Of a DNA stretch of 64,000 nucleotides, positions 1 through 9,616 are shown piece by piece. The stretch is from the NCBI GenBank assembly GCA_028714735.1, contig JAQTLU010000001.1, forward strand, positions 310,001-374,000, given 5' to 3'. The stretch's first letter is position 1; each line of letters begins with the position of its first letter. The translations under genes were made by a program, and so were the position numbers. The stretch is from Gallionellaceae bacterium. Lineage in GTDB: Bacteria; Pseudomonadota; Gammaproteobacteria; Burkholderiales; Thiobacillaceae. The notes under the pieces are model-generated. The model was given only the letters and a program-made list of their open reading frames with translations. It did no database searches and had not been told where the DNA came from.

Positions 1-565
1 CGCCCAGGCTACGCCTGGCCAGATCGGGATCGTAGAAGGTGTATACGGCCGAGAGGCCGGTCAGCAGGCGGTCGATCAGGCTGACCATGACCACCCGGCC
101 GTCCAGGCTGAATTCGGCCAGGGCGCTATCCACCCCGCTGGCGAGCAGGAAGGCGCGGTATTGCTCGCGGCTATCCTGGTCCATGCCGCTGCCGGCATGC
201 CGGGTGGCCTGGTAGCGGCGGTAGAGGGCGTAGTGCTCGTCGCTGAATTCGAGCGGGCGCAGTACATACCCGATGTCCTGGTTGCGGCTCAGGCAGCGGC
301 GCTGGCTGCGACGGGGCACGAACTCGTCGACCCGCACCCGGGCCGGCAGGCAGGCCGCGCACTCGTCGCAGCGCGGCCGGTAGACGTAATGGCCGCTGCG
401 CCGGAAGCCATGCCGGGCCAGTTCGCTGAACACCGCCGTATCGACCAGCGCGGCCGGCGTGGCGACCTGGGAACGGGCCAGCCGGTCAGGCAGGTAGCTG
501 CACGGATAGGGCGCCGTCAGGTAAAACTGCAGGCGCTGGATCGGTAGTTCAGTCAGCAAGGTCAT
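1..565 (-). CDS. bpt: Aspartate/glutamate leucyltransferase (partial, C-terminus beyond window)
   Basis: Transfers leucine from Leu-tRNA to N-terminal Asp or Glu of proteins, marking them for ClpSAP degradation (bacterial N-degron pathway, cytoplasm). About 188 residues are visible, beginning [15 protein letters not shown]. The ATE/Bpt N-terminal signatures are present: [15 protein letters not shown] and the [15 protein letters not shown] cysteine cluster, followed by the acyltransferase part ([12 protein letters not shown]). The ATG at 563-565 is the only sensible start and lies inside the end of aat, a 17-base overlap that implies one transcript and translational coupling. The gene runs off the left edge, so its C-terminus cannot be judged. 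Family identity is firm. Confidence 0.93.
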   Translation of the reverse strand, partial: MTLLTELPIQRLQFYLTAPYPCSYLPDRLARSQVATPAALVDTAVFSELARHGFRRSGHYVYRPRCDECAACLPARVRVDEFVPRRSQRRCLSRNQDIGYVLRPLEFSDEHYALYRRYQATRHAGSGMDQDSREQYRAFLLASGVDSALAEFSLDGRVVMVSLIDRLLTGLSAVYTFYDPDLARRSLG

Positions 566-1247
566 CGTCGAACAACCATCTTCCGGGGTGACCCGGCAAG
601 TTTACCAAGACTTGCAGCCGATCCTGGAACTCAACGCGGGCGATCGGCCGGGCGCCCAGCGAGGCCAGGTGCGCAGTCTCCATCTGGCAGTCGATCAGGC
701 CGAACTGCCAGCGCGTGAGTTGCCCGGCCAGATGGGCCAGGGCGATCTTGGACCCGTCGGTCGCGCGGCTGAACATCGATTCGCCGTAGAACATCCGGCC
801 GATGGCGATGCCGTACAGCCCGCCGACCAGTTCGCCGTCCATCCAGGTCTCCACCGAATGGGCATGGCCGAGTTCATGCAGGCGGCAGTAGGCGCGGACC
901 ATCGGCTCGACGATCCAGGTGCCTTTTTGCCCTGGCCTCGGTTCCGCACATAGCCGCATCACCCGCTCGAATGCGCTGTCGACCCGAACCTGGCAATCCG
1001 GGCGGCGCAAGCGCTTGGCCAGCGAACGCGAGGTCTTGAACTCGTCCGGCACCAGGACCATGCGGGGGTCGGGCGACCACCACAGGATCGGTTCGCCGGG
1101 GCCGTACCAGGGGAAGATACCCTGCCGGTAGGCGGCCAGCAGGCGTTCCGGGGCCAGATCGGCCCCTGCCGCGAGCAGGCCGTTCGGGTCGGCCAGGGCC
1201 AGGGCCAGGGCCGGGAAGGGATCAGTTCGGGACAACCATGGAATCAT
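549..1247 (-). CDS. aat: Leucyl/phenylalanyl-tRNA--protein transferase
   Basis: Adds Leu or Phe from aminoacyl-tRNA to N-terminal Arg or Lys of proteins, feeding the same ClpS/ClpAP degradation route as Bpt. The sequence carries the family core: YRQGIFPWY near the N-terminus, [33 protein letters not shown] and FGLIDCQM. I place the start at [12 protein letters not shown], which gives 232 residues, normal for the family; an in-frame upstream extension would run into the ccoI promoter region and lacks family similarity. It overlaps bpt by 17 bases and is divergent from ccoI with only 32 bases between start codons, so both promoters must share that gap or overlap coding sequence. Confidence 0.94.
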   Translation of the reverse strand: MIPWLSRTDPFPALALALADPNGLLAAGADLAPERLLAAYRQGIFPWYGPGEPILWWSPDPRMVLVPDEFKTSRSLAKRLRRPDCQVRVDSAFERVMRLCAEPRPGQKGTWIVEPMVRAYCRLHELGHAHSVETWMDGELVGGLYGIAIGRMFYGESMFSRATDGSKIALAHLAGQLTRWQFGLIDCQMETAHLASLGARPIARVEFQDRLQVLVNLPGHPGRWLFDDDLAD

Positions 1248-1279
1248 GGCCGGGATTTTAGAGGATAGAATGCCACCCC

Positions 1280-3769
1280 ATGTCAGAGATACCCGAGCCA
1301 ATACACTGTTTTCACTGCGGCGAGTCCGTGCCCTCCGGGTCGGATTACCCGGTCCGGTTCGAGGTCGAGATCAAGCCGGCCTGCTGCCGGGGCTGCCAGG
1401 CGGTGGCCCAGACCATCATCGATTCCGGCAACGCCAACTACTACCGCCTGCGCACCGATCTGCCGAAGACGCCGGAAGCGGCCCTGGAAGAGCTCAAGCA
1501 ACTCAAGCTGTATGACCTGCCCGAGGTGCAGCAGAGCTTCGTCAAGTCGGAAGGCGAAACCCGCGAGGCCAACCTGATCCTGGAGGGCATCGTCTGCGCC
1601 GCCTGCGTCTGGCTGAACGAACGTCATCTGCGCCAGTTGCCGGGCGTGATCTCGGCCGACATCAATTTCTCCACCCACCGCGCCCGGGTGCGCTGGGACA
1701 ACGGCCGCATCCAGTTGTCGCAGATCCTCCAGTCGGTGCAGGAGATCGGCTACCTGGCCTATCCGTTCGACACCAACCGCCAGGAAGAACTGTTCCGCAA
1801 GGAACGCAACACCGCGATCCGGCGCCTGGCCATCGCCGGCCTCGGCATGATGCAGGTGATGATGTATGCCATCCCGGTCTATCTGGCCGACGCGGGCACC
1901 ATGGGCCTGGACCTCCAGGCCCTGATGCGCTTCGCCAGCATGATCCTGACCACGCCGGTGGTGTTCTATTCGGCCTGGCCGTTCTTCCAGGGCGCCTGGC
2001 GCGACATCAAGCTGCACCGCGCCGGCATGGACGTGCCGGTGGCGCTCGGCGTCGGCTCGGCCTACATCGCCAGCATCTATGGCTCCATGACCAGCAGCCC
2101 CGACGTCTATTTCGATTCGGTGACCATGTTCGTGTTCTTCCTGCTCACCGGCCGTTTCCTGGAGATGAACGCCCGCAAACGCTCCGCCGAGGCGGCCGAA
2201 TCGCTGGTCAAGCTGATCCCGGCCGCGGCCACCCGCCTGCCGGGCTGGCCGGACCGCCTGGAAGAGGAACTGGTGGCGGCGGTCAAGCTGATGCCGGGCG
2301 ACCACGTCATGGTCGGGCCGGGCAACAGCTTCCCGGCCGACGGCAGCGTGGTCGAGGGCGCCTCCAGCGTCGATGAATCCCTGCTCACCGGCGAATCGCA
2401 TCCGGTCGGCAAGCACGAAGGCAGCACGGTCATCGGCGGCACCATCAACCTGGCCAGTCCGCTGGTGATCAAGGTCGACAAGATCGGCGCCGACACCGTG
2501 CTGTCCGGCATCGTCCGCCTGCTCGACCGCGCCCTTGCCGAAAAACCCAGGCTGGCCATGCTGGCCGACCGGGTCGCCTCCTGGTTCGTCCTCGCCCTCC
2601 TGCTGGTCGCCGCCAGCGTGGCCATCATCTGGTATTTCATCGAACCGGCGCGCGCCTTCTGGATCACCGTGTCGGTGCTGGTGGTGTCCTGCCCCTGCGC
2701 CCTGGCCCTGGCCACCCCGGCCGCCCTCACCGCCGCGCTCGGCCGCCTGACCCGGATGGGCCTGCTGTCGACCCGCGGCCACGCCCTGGAGACGCTGGCC
2801 CGGGCCACCGACTTCGTGTTTGACAAGACCGGCACCCTGACCACCGGCGAGTTCAGCCTGTTGCAGGTCCACCCCGTCCGCGGCGAACGCGAGACCGCGC
2901 TGAGGCTGGCCGCAGCCCTGGAACAGGGTTCCAGCCACCCGGTCGCCGCCGCCTTGCGCGAGGCTGCCGGTCCGATCAGCGAATCGGCCCACCAGCTTCA
3001 CAACCACCCCGGCCAGGGCATCGAGGGTGTGGTCGACGGCCGCCTCTACCGGCTCGGCACCCCCGCCTTCGTCGGCGCCGAACCGGCGATCCAGGCGGTC
3101 GGCATGACCGTGGTCGGGCTGGCCGAAGGCGACGAGATCGTCGCCTGGTTCGGACTCGGCGACGAATTGCGCGACCAGGCTGCGCAACTGGTCGCCACCC
3201 TCAAGGACATGGGCCTGCGCCTGCACCTGTTCTCCGGCGACCGGTCCGAGAACGTCCTGGCCCTGGCCCGGCAACTGGGCATCGAGCATGCCCGCGGCGG
3301 CATGCTGCCGGAAGACAAGCTCGACGCGGTCAAGGCCTTGCAGGACGCCGGCGCCATCGTCGCGATGACCGGCGACGGCGTCAACGATGCCCCGGTGCTG
3401 GCCCAGGCCCAGGTCTCGGTGGCGATCGACCAGGGCGCCGAGGCGGCCCAGGCGGCCGCGGACATGGTGCTGCTGTCGAGCGAGCTGTTGCGCCTGGCCG
3501 ACGGCGTGCGCATCGCCCGCAAGGCCCAGGTCATCATCAAGCAGAACCTGGGCTGGTCGGTGATCTACAACGCCATCGCCATCCCGGCCGCCGCCATGGG
3601 CCATGTCACGCCCTGGCTGGCCGGCATCGGCATGTCGCTGTCGTCCCTCCTGGTGGTGCTCAACGCCATGCGCCTGTCGGGTTACAAGAGCGAACCTAGG
3701 GAGTACAGTGCCGCCACGCCACCACCGGAACCTCGCAATGGACATCCTCTACCTGCTGATCCCCGTTAG
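1280..3769 (+). CDS. ccoI: Copper-exporting P1B-type ATPase for cbb3 oxidase assembly (CcoI/FixI)
   Basis: Inner-membrane copper pump that supplies copper for the CcoN active site. At 829 residues it has the CcoI layout: an N-terminal cysteine-rich segment (CFHC at 10-13, CCRGC at 35-39), a heavy-metal-associated domain with CAAC at 106-109, membrane helices, the TGES actuator motif, the CPC metal-site motif at 471-473, the DKTGT phosphorylation site at D515, and GDGVNDAP. The CPC and the extra N-terminal cysteine segment distinguish it from CopA. It heads the cbb3 locus and its end overlaps ccoS. In many genomes ccoI lies after ccoNOQP; here ccoI and ccoS precede the structural genes. Confidence 0.96.
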   Translation: MSEIPEPIHCFHCGESVPSGSDYPVRFEVEIKPACCRGCQAVAQTIIDSGNANYYRLRTDLPKTPEAALEELKQLKLYDLPEVQQSFVKSEGETREANLILEGIVCAACVWLNERHLRQLPGVISADINFSTHRARVRWDNGRIQLSQILQSVQEIGYLAYPFDTNRQEELFRKERNTAIRRLAIAGLGMMQVMMYAIPVYLADAGTMGLDLQALMRFASMILTTPVVFYSAWPFFQGAWRDIKLHRAGMDVPVALGVGSAYIASIYGSMTSSPDVYFDSVTMFVFFLLTGRFLEMNARKRSAEAAESLVKLIPAAATRLPGWPDRLEEELVAAVKLMPGDHVMVGPGNSFPADGSVVEGASSVDESLLTGESHPVGKHEGSTVIGGTINLASPLVIKVDKIGADTVLSGIVRLLDRALAEKPRLAMLADRVASWFVLALLLVAASVAIIWYFIEPARAFWITVSVLVVSCPCALALATPAALTAALGRLTRMGLLSTRGHALETLARATDFVFDKTGTLTTGEFSLLQVHPVRGERETALRLAAALEQGSSHPVAAALREAAGPISESAHQLHNHPGQGIEGVVDGRLYRLGTPAFVGAEPAIQAVGMTVVGLAEGDEIVAWFGLGDELRDQAAQLVATLKDMGLRLHLFSGDRSENVLALARQLGIEHARGGMLPEDKLDAVKALQDAGAIVAMTGDGVNDAPVLAQAQVSVAIDQGAEAAQAAADMVLLSSELLRLADGVRIARKAQVIIKQNLGWSVIYNAIAIPAAAMGHVTPWLAGIGMSLSSLLVVLNAMRLSGYKSEPREYSAATPPPEPRNGHPLPADPR

Positions 3770-3947
3770 TGTCGTCCTGGTCGGGCTGATCGCCCTGGTG
3801 CTGCTGTGGGCGGTCAAGCACGGCCAGTTCGAGGACATGGAGGGCCCGGCCTATCGGATCCTGCTGGACGACGATTCGCCGGTCATCCCGAGCCAAGACA
3901 GCAAATCTGAAAAAACTGATGCAAAAACCAACGATTTGTCAATATGA
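3738..3947 (+). CDS. ccoS: cbb3 oxidase maturation protein CcoS
   Basis: Small single-span membrane protein needed for cofactor insertion into cbb3 oxidase. The 69-residue product starts [16 protein letters not shown], one transmembrane helix, followed by the conserved WAVKHGQFEDMEGPAYRIL segment and a variable charged tail. The start lies 32 bases inside the 3' end of ccoI in another frame, so the two genes are almost certainly co-translated. The conserved GQF(E/D)D(M/L)EGPA region makes the identification secure despite the length. Confidence 0.93.
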   Translation: MDILYLLIPVSVVLVGLIALVLLWAVKHGQFEDMEGPAYRILLDDDSPVIPSQDSKSEKTDAKTNDLSI

Positions 3948-3966
3948 CATTTAGCCGCATTTTTGA

Positions 3967-3980
3967 TTGACATTGGTCAA
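3967..3980. promoter_or_regulatory. Fnr/Anr-type operator upstream of ccoN
   Basis: TTGAC-ATTG-GTCAA is a perfect 5+5 palindrome with the 4-base spacer of Fnr/Anr sites (consensus TTGAT-N4-ATCAA, one change per arm). It sits in the 115-base ccoS-ccoN gap, centred about 90 bases before the ccoN ATG. If it activates at -41.5, transcription would begin near 4015. cbb3 operons are classic Fnr/Anr targets, so low-oxygen activation of ccoNOQP is the likely meaning. No strong -10 is visible. Confidence 0.7.
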
Positions 3981-4062
3981 CCCCGTTTATTAGGATGCCG
4001 GGGTCGATTTTCGGCGCTGTACATAAAGTAGAAACCCGTCATCACCTGCGAAGGAGACCCGT

Positions 4063-5508
4063 ATGGAAGCGACATACAACTACAAGGTCGTCCGGCAATT
4101 TGCCATCATGACTGTCGTCTGGGGCATAGTCGGTATGCTGGTTGGCGTATTAATCGCCGCTCAGCTGATTTGGCCTGATATCACCCTGCAACTCCCCTGG
4201 CTGTCTTATGGCCGTCTGCGTCCGCTGCACACCAACGCGGTCATCTTCGCGTTCGGCGGCTGCGGTTTGTTCGCCACCTCGCTGTACATCGTCCAGCGTA
4301 CCTGCCAAGCCCGTCTGCTGTCCGACGGACTCGCCGCCTTCATCTTCTGGGGCTGGCAACTGGTCATCCTGAGTGCGGCCGTGAGCTTCATCTTCGGCGT
4401 CACCACCGGCAAGGAATACGCCGAGCTGGAGTGGCCGATCGACCTGCTCATCACCGTGATCTGGGTGTCTTACGCCGTGCTGTTCTTCGGCACCATCATG
4501 AAGCGCAAGACGCAGCATATCTATGTCGCGAACTGGTTCTTCGGCGCCTACATCCTGACCATCGCCGTCCTGCACCTGGTCAACAGTGCGGAACTGCCCT
4601 GGATCCTCGGTGGCAGCACCTCTCTGGTCGGCATGTTCAAGTCCTACCCGGTCTATGCCGGCGTGCAGGACGCCATGGTGCAATGGTGGTACGGCCACAA
4701 CGCCGTGGGCTTCTTCCTGACCACCGCCTTCCTCGGCATGATGTACTACTTCGTGCCCAAGCAGGCCGGTCGCCCGATCTTCTCCTACCGTCTGTCCGTG
4801 GTGCACTTCTGGGCCCTGAACTTCATCTACATGTGGGCCGGCCCGCACCATCTGCTCAACACCGCGCTGCCCGACTGGGCCCAGTCTCTGGGTATGGTCT
4901 TCTCGCTGATGCTGATCGCTCCCTCCTGGGGCGGCATGATGAACGGCATCATGACCCTGTCCGGCGCCTGGCATAAGCTGCGTACCGATCCGATCCTGAA
5001 GTTCCTGATCACCTCCCTGTCCTTCTACGGCATGTCGACCTTCGAAGGCCCGATGATGTCGGTGAAGACCGTGAACGCCCTGTCCCACTACACCGAGTGG
5101 AACATCGCCCACGTGCACTCCGGCTCGCTCGGCTGGGTGGCCATGATCACGATCGGCTCCCTGTACTACCTGATCCCGCGCCTGTTCGGCCGTGAAGAGA
5201 TGTACAGCACCCGCCTGATCAACGTGCACTTCTGGTGGTCCACCATCGGCGTCGTCCTGTACATCGCCGCGATGTGGGTGGCCGGTGTTGCCCAGGGTCT
5301 GATGTGGCGCGCTACCAACGCCGACGGCACGCTGACCTACAGCTTCGCCCAGTCGGTCAACGCGATGTATCCGTTCTACACGATCCGTCTGGTCGGCGGC
5401 ACCATGTTCTTCCTGGGCATGCTGATCATGGCCTTCAACGTGTGGAAGACCATCGCCGCCGGCAAGGCCGTCAACGACGCCGCCATCCCCCAAGCGGTTC
5501 ACGCTTGA
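4063..5508 (+). CDS. ccoN: cbb3-type cytochrome c oxidase subunit I
   Basis: Catalytic subunit of the high-affinity cbb3 terminal oxidase; reduces O2 at the haem b3-CuB centre and pumps protons. The 481-residue product is highly hydrophobic (about 12 helices). Histidines expected for metal ligation are visible: H56 (RPLHTNAV), H212 in [10 protein letters not shown] with the nearby Tyr that forms the cross-link in this family, H262-H263 (GPHHLLNT), and H350/H352 (HVHSGSLGW). A strong ribosome site (GAAGGAGA) precedes the ATG. First gene of ccoNOQP, preceded by an Fnr-like box, so probably induced at low oxygen. Confidence 0.98.
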   Translation: MEATYNYKVVRQFAIMTVVWGIVGMLVGVLIAAQLIWPDITLQLPWLSYGRLRPLHTNAVIFAFGGCGLFATSLYIVQRTCQARLLSDGLAAFIFWGWQLVILSAAVSFIFGVTTGKEYAELEWPIDLLITVIWVSYAVLFFGTIMKRKTQHIYVANWFFGAYILTIAVLHLVNSAELPWILGGSTSLVGMFKSYPVYAGVQDAMVQWWYGHNAVGFFLTTAFLGMMYYFVPKQAGRPIFSYRLSVVHFWALNFIYMWAGPHHLLNTALPDWAQSLGMVFSLMLIAPSWGGMMNGIMTLSGAWHKLRTDPILKFLITSLSFYGMSTFEGPMMSVKTVNALSHYTEWNIAHVHSGSLGWVAMITIGSLYYLIPRLFGREEMYSTRLINVHFWWSTIGVVLYIAAMWVAGVAQGLMWRATNADGTLTYSFAQSVNAMYPFYTIRLVGGTMFFLGMLIMAFNVWKTIAAGKAVNDAAIPQAVHA

Positions 5509-5529
5509 TCAGAATAGGAGAGACGAACC

Positions 5530-6141
5530 ATGTTTTCCCATAAGCTGATTGAGAAGAACATCGGCGTACTGATCATCATGACCATCCTGATCGTCAGCGT
5601 CGGGGGTCTGGTGCAGATCGTGCCCCTGTTCTTCCAGAAGTCCACCACCGAAGCCGTGCCGGGCCTGAAGCCGTACACTGCCCTGCAACTGACGGGTCGC
5701 GACGTCTACATCCGGGAAGGCTGCTACACCTGCCACTCCCAGATGATCCGTCCGTTCCGCGCCGAAACCGAACGCTATGGCCACTTCTCCGTGGCCGGCG
5801 AGTTCGTCTACGACCGGCCGTTCCAGTGGGGCTCCAAGCGTACCGGTCCTGACCTGCAGCGCGTCGGTGGCCGTTACTCGGACAACTGGCACACCGTGCA
5901 CCTGATGAATCCTCGCGACGTCGTACCCGAGTCGAACATGCCCGCCTACCCATGGCTGGCTGACGCCCCGGCCGATGCTGCCGACATCCAGGCCAAGATG
6001 CGCACCCTCAACGTCGTCGGACACGGTTATACCGCCGAAGAGATCGAGGCCGCACCCGCCGCATTGGAAGGCAAGACCGAAATGGACGCCCTGATCGCGT
6101 ACCTCCAGGTACTCGGCACCAGCGGCCCCAAGGACCAGTAA
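5530..6141 (+). CDS. ccoO: cbb3-type cytochrome c oxidase subunit II (monohaem cytochrome c)
   Basis: Membrane-anchored monohaem cytochrome c that passes electrons from CcoP to CcoN. The 203-residue product has one N-terminal transmembrane helix (about residues 11-35) and a periplasmic domain with a single haem c motif, CYTCH at 65-69, in the typical [15 protein letters not shown] context. A methionine in [10 protein letters not shown] is the probable distal ligand. It follows ccoN by 21 bases with its own AGGAGA ribosome site. Length and sequence are ordinary for the family. Confidence 0.97.
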   Translation: MFSHKLIEKNIGVLIIMTILIVSVGGLVQIVPLFFQKSTTEAVPGLKPYTALQLTGRDVYIREGCYTCHSQMIRPFRAETERYGHFSVAGEFVYDRPFQWGSKRTGPDLQRVGGRYSDNWHTVHLMNPRDVVPESNMPAYPWLADAPADAADIQAKMRTLNVVGHGYTAEEIEAAPAALEGKTEMDALIAYLQVLGTSGPKDQ

Positions 6142-6149
6142 GCGGGTAA

Positions 6150-6317
6150 ATGATCATGGACGCCATCATCGGTTCCGTCGTCACGGTAGTGTTCTTCTTA
6201 GTCTTCGTTGCCATCATCTGGTGGGTCTACCACAAGGAGAACCGGCACAAGCACGAGGAGGCTGCCAACCTTCCCTTCCAGGAAGAGGACGACGGCATCG
6301 ATCACCGGCGTCCCTGA
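6150..6317 (+). CDS. ccoQ: cbb3 oxidase subunit CcoQ
   Basis: A 55-residue single-helix membrane protein read directly between ccoO and ccoP: it starts MIMDAIIGSVVTVVFFLV, has a W-W pair at the end of the helix, then a charged His/Lys/Glu tail ending DDGIDHRRP. CcoQ stabilises the interaction of CcoP with the CcoNO core. The size, the position (8 bases after ccoO, 21 before ccoP) and the helix-plus-charged-tail layout match the family. A second in-frame ATG two codons later is an alternative start. Confidence 0.9.
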   Translation: MIMDAIIGSVVTVVFFLVFVAIIWWVYHKENRHKHEEAANLPFQEEDDGIDHRRP

Positions 6318-6338
6318 CCCAATCGCGAGGAGAATTAA

Positions 6339-7283
6339 ATGATTGCAGGTTATGCAGTACCTGACTTTGTCAGCGATTTCTGGCACTTCTACGTCGCCGG
6401 TATCACCATCGTGTCGGTCCTGGGGATCATCTGGTTCCTGAAGGCCCAGTCGACCCAGAGAAAACTCGCCCCTGGCGAGAAGGCCGAGATGCTCGAGCAT
6501 GCCTGGGACGGCGATCTGCAGGAGTTCAACAACCCCCTGCCGCGCTGGTGGTTGTTCGGCTTCTGGTTCCTGATCCTGTTCTCGGTCGTCTATCTGGTCC
6601 TGTTCCCCGGCCTGGGCAAGTTCGCCGGCATGCTGGGCTGGACCTCGGCTGGTGCCTACACGGCGGAGAAGAGCCAGATCGACGGCGAGTTCAACAAGGT
6701 GATGGAACCGTTCCTGACCATGGACATCACGGCCGTGGCCGCCGATCCGACCGCGAAGGAAATGGGCCAGCGCCTGTACCTGACCTACTGCTCGCAGTGT
6801 CACGGCTCCAACGCCCAGGGCGATGGCAAGAACTTCCCCAACCTGACCGATGGCCAGTGGCTGTTTGGCGGCGATCCGGCAACCATCAAGGCCTCCATCT
6901 CCGGTGGTCGCCTGGGTGAAATGCCGGCCAACATGCTCGGCGACGAAGCCAGTGCCAAGGAAGTGGCGAACTACGTCCTGTCCCTGGGCGGCAAGCCGCA
7001 CGATGCCGCGCTGGCTGCAGCGGGCCAGGCCAAGTTTGCCGCCTGTGCCGGTTGTCACGGCGAGAACGGCAAGGGCATGGTCGCGGCCGGCTTCCCCGAC
7101 CTGACCGATGACGCCTGGCTGTACGGTGGCAGCGAAGCCGCCATCACGGAAACCGTCATGAAGGGCCGCAAGGGTGGCATGCCGGCCTTCCAGGACATGC
7201 TGGGCGATGCCAAGATCCAGCTCCTGACCGCCTATGTCTGGGGTCTGGGTGGTGGTCAGCAGGCCGCCGCTCCGCAGCAGTAA
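6339..7283 (+). CDS. ccoP: cbb3-type cytochrome c oxidase subunit III (dihaem cytochrome c)
   Basis: Dihaem membrane cytochrome that accepts electrons from soluble cytochromes c or the bc1 complex and feeds CcoO. Of 314 residues, two transmembrane helices lie near the N-terminus (about 17-30 and 70-90), with the conserved LEHAWDGDLQEFNNPLPRWW loop between them. Two haem c motifs follow: CSQCH at 151-155 and CAGCH at 236-240, each in an internally repeated cytochrome domain (NLTDGQWLFGG and DLTDDAWLYGG). Preceded by a GAGGAGAA ribosome site. Last structural gene of the oxidase. Confidence 0.97.
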   Translation: MIAGYAVPDFVSDFWHFYVAGITIVSVLGIIWFLKAQSTQRKLAPGEKAEMLEHAWDGDLQEFNNPLPRWWLFGFWFLILFSVVYLVLFPGLGKFAGMLGWTSAGAYTAEKSQIDGEFNKVMEPFLTMDITAVAADPTAKEMGQRLYLTYCSQCHGSNAQGDGKNFPNLTDGQWLFGGDPATIKASISGGRLGEMPANMLGDEASAKEVANYVLSLGGKPHDAALAAAGQAKFAACAGCHGENGKGMVAAGFPDLTDDAWLYGGSEAAITETVMKGRKGGMPAFQDMLGDAKIQLLTAYVWGLGGGQQAAAPQQ

Positions 7284-7301
7284 ATCGTAGTCCCGTCGGA
7301 C

Positions 7302-7357
7302 GCCCCCTTCTGGGGGCTCCGCGGGCAAGCGGATTGAGTCAGTCCCCTTGCCCGCGG
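7302..7357 (+). terminator. Two stacked inverted repeats after ccoP
   Basis: A 6-bp hairpin (7302-7307 with 7312-7317, TTCT loop) is followed at once by an 11-bp perfect inverted repeat (7319-7329 with 7347-7357, 17-base loop). Neither has a T-run, so they look more like mRNA-stabilising or attenuating structures between ccoNOQP and ccoGH than a clean intrinsic terminator. A TATATAAAG stretch at 7375-7383 after the repeats could be a -10 region for ccoG. Confidence 0.45.
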
Positions 7358-7455
7358 GTTCCCGCGCATAACCATATATAAAGCCCGTGTACCGTTTGTT
7401 TGGAGGAGAGCCCAGACACGGATAACCACGCAGCAGTGAGAGAAGGAGCAACAAG

Positions 7456-8868
7456 GTGGCGGAATCGGATAACAAGCAAGCGATGAGTACAGAACCTGAA
7501 GAACTGAAGCTGTACGAGGTGCGCCAGAAGATCTACCCGCGCGCCGTACAAGGCCTGTTCAACAACTGGCGCATCGCCCTCGTCGTATTCACCCAGATTC
7601 TTTATTACGGCCTGCCCTGGCTGAACTGGAACGGTCGCCAGGCCGTACTGTTCGACCTTGGCGCGCGCAAATTCTTCCTGTTCGACTGGGTATTCTGGCC
7701 CCAGGACTTCGTCTGGCTGGCCGCCATCCTGATCATGTCCGCGCTCGGCCTGTTCCTGTTCACCGCCGTCGCCGGGCGACTGTGGTGCGGCTATGCCTGT
7801 CCGCAGACCGTCTACACCGAGTTGTTCATGTGGGTGGAAAGCTGGTTCGAGGGCGATTACAAGAAGCAGCAGAAGCTCAACACCATGCCCTGGAACGGCG
7901 AGAAGATCGCCCGCCGCGGCGGCAAGCACCTGGCCTGGATCGCCATTTCCCTGTGGACCGGCTTCACCCTGGTGGCCTACTACACCCCGGCCTCGGCGCT
8001 ATTGCAGGAACTGGTGACCTGGAACCTGGGCCCCTGGGAGACCTTCTGGATCTTCTTCTACGCCTTTGCCACCTGGGGTTTCGCCGGCTTCATGCGGGAA
8101 CAGGTCTGCAAGTACATGTGTCCCTACGCCCGCTTCCAGAGCGCGATGTTCGACGACGACACCCTGATCATCACCTACGACTACCAGCGCGGCGACCCGC
8201 GCGGCGCCCGCGGCAAGAATGCCGACTACAAGGCCCAGGGCCTGGGCGACTGCGTCGACTGCAACATCTGCGTCCAGGTCTGCCCGACCGGCATCGACAT
8301 CCGCAACGGCCTGCAATACATGTGCATCGGCTGCGCCGCCTGTATCGACGCCTGTGACCAGGTCATGGACAAGGTGGGTTATCCGAGAGGCCTGATCCGC
8401 TATTCGACCCAGAATGTCATCGACGGCAAGTATGCCGACAAGGACATTCTCCAGCATGTCTTCCGGCCCCGCACCCTGTTCTACATGGTGATCTTCACCG
8501 GCATCGTCGTCGCCTTCCTGGTCACCTTGTCGCAGCGGATCCCCCTGCGGGTCGACGTGATCCGCGACCGCCTGACCCTGTCGCGGGAAACCCCGGCCGG
8601 CGACATCGAGAACATCTACCGCCTGCAGATCATCAACATGGACGGCAAGCCGCACCAGTATGCGATCACCGCCAAGGGCATCGATGGCCTCAAGATCACC
8701 AGCGGCGACAAGATCGATATCCCGGCCCTGGGCACCGCGAACCTGAACGTCACCCTTGAGGCCGCACGCCTGGAGATCAAGCGACCGACCCAACCGGTGA
8801 TGTTCGAGATTCGCGCCCTGGACAATGATCGTCTGGTCCGCGAAGCCAAATCCAGCTTCCTGAAATGA
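7456..8868 (+). CDS. ccoG: cbb3 oxidase accessory protein CcoG (FixG/RdxA family)
   Basis: Membrane iron-sulfur protein that reduces copper(II) and is needed for cbb3 assembly. The 470-residue product has several helices in the first 240 residues, including the WCGYACPQTVY and REQVCKYMCPYARFQ motifs, then a 2x[4Fe-4S] ferredoxin domain with cysteines at 266, 269, 272, 276 and 290, 293, 296, 300, another helix near 345, and an immunoglobulin-like C-terminal domain. The start is a GTG chosen because AAGGAG lies 8 bases upstream; an ATG nine codons on is the alternative. It overlaps ccoH by 4 bases. Confidence 0.95.
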   Translation: MAESDNKQAMSTEPEELKLYEVRQKIYPRAVQGLFNNWRIALVVFTQILYYGLPWLNWNGRQAVLFDLGARKFFLFDWVFWPQDFVWLAAILIMSALGLFLFTAVAGRLWCGYACPQTVYTELFMWVESWFEGDYKKQQKLNTMPWNGEKIARRGGKHLAWIAISLWTGFTLVAYYTPASALLQELVTWNLGPWETFWIFFYAFATWGFAGFMREQVCKYMCPYARFQSAMFDDDTLIITYDYQRGDPRGARGKNADYKAQGLGDCVDCNICVQVCPTGIDIRNGLQYMCIGCAACIDACDQVMDKVGYPRGLIRYSTQNVIDGKYADKDILQHVFRPRTLFYMVIFTGIVVAFLVTLSQRIPLRVDVIRDRLTLSRETPAGDIENIYRLQIINMDGKPHQYAITAKGIDGLKITSGDKIDIPALGTANLNVTLEAARLEIKRPTQPVMFEIRALDNDRLVREAKSSFLK

Positions 8869-9422
8869 GCGAGAACAAGGTGAATACGATGCTGAACAAG
8901 AAGAGCACCTGGTGGAACGAACCCATGGTCTGGCTGATCATCGCCCTGCCCGTAGCCGCGGTGATCGGGGCAAGCACGTCGGCCTGGATTGCCATCAAGA
9001 ACGCCGACACCCCCGTCATCGAAGAACATGCCAAGCAAGGGATGGGCATCATCAGCCTGGCCGCCGAGCGCGACCGCAAGGCGGCCGAACTCGGCGCCGA
9101 AGCCACCCTGAATGCGCAGCCCGGCCGGCTGACGCTGACGCTGAGCGGTCATTTCGCGACCCCGCCCAAGCATCTGCTGCTGACCCTGGCGCACCCGAGC
9201 AACGCCGATCTGGACATGGTGGTGCTGCTGGAACCCGCCGGCGACAACGAATATGCCGCCGCCTACGCCAGCATTCCGGACGGCAAGCGGCTTCTTGATC
9301 TGTCGCCGAGCGACAAGGCCTGGCGGCTCACCGGACAGTGGCAGGCGCCGTTCACCGGTTCGACACAACTCTCCGTGTCGAGCCAATTTTCCTCAACGCA
9401 GCACTCATCAACCCAGCCTTAA
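8865..9422 (+). CDS. ccoH: cbb3 oxidase assembly protein, FixH family
   Basis: Single-pass membrane protein needed for stable cbb3 assembly. The 185-residue product has a transmembrane helix at about 22-44 (MVWLIIALPVAAVIGA) followed by a periplasmic domain with the FixH features DLSPSDKAWRLTGQW. It begins on the ATGA overlapping the ccoG stop. The last 16 residues are unusually rich in Ser, Thr and Gln, a low-complexity tail of unknown purpose. Family assignment rests on position, topology and the tryptophan-containing C-terminal motif. Confidence 0.85.
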   Translation: MSENKVNTMLNKKSTWWNEPMVWLIIALPVAAVIGASTSAWIAIKNADTPVIEEHAKQGMGIISLAAERDRKAAELGAEATLNAQPGRLTLTLSGHFATPPKHLLLTLAHPSNADLDMVVLLEPAGDNEYAAAYASIPDGKRLLDLSPSDKAWRLTGQWQAPFTGSTQLSVSSQFSSTQHSSTQP

Positions 9423-9445
9423 GGGCGCACCACTAGGAGACTACG

Positions 9446-9574
9446 ATGGCCGTATTGTTAGACCTCTTCAGCAGCGATGTTGGCCTGCTCAGCCTGTTCA
9501 CCCTTGGTTTCATTGTCGTCATGGGCCTGTACCTCTGGTATCGCCTGGCGAAGAACTCGCGCGAACTGGAGTAG
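9446..9574 (+). CDS. DUF3149-type 42-residue membrane peptide
   Basis: A small gene starting MAVLLDLFSSDVGLLSLFTL, one transmembrane helix, ending in a short charged tail RLAKNSRELE. It starts 23 bases after ccoH with a TAGGAGA ribosome site 6 bases before the ATG, so it is real and probably co-transcribed. The D-(L/V)-F-(S/T)-(S/T)-D-x-G-L-x-S-L start is how I remember the DUF3149 family, often found beside cbb3 assembly genes; no function is established. A hairpin follows 16 bases later. Confidence 0.75.
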   Translation: MAVLLDLFSSDVGLLSLFTLGFIVVMGLYLWYRLAKNSRELE

Positions 9575-9590
9575 TAAAACCCGCCCTGAC

Positions 9591-9612
9591 CCGGCCCGGT
9601 TCTCCGGGCCGG
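9591..9612. terminator. Hairpin between convergent cbb3 and flagellar operons
   Basis: CCGGCCCGG (9591-9599) pairs perfectly with CCGGGCCGG (9604-9612) over a TTCT loop. It lies in the 42-base gap between the DUF3149 gene and the end of fliI, so it can stop transcription from both sides. No T-run follows on the plus strand, so termination may need other factors. Confidence 0.6.
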
Positions 9613-9616
9613 TCGC

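Noticed and set aside
1190-1215. Three copies of a CCAGGG-type hexanucleotide as a phase-variable repeat
   Set aside because: It codes for the Ala-Leu run of Aat; a 6-base unit cannot shift the frame, and three copies are too few.
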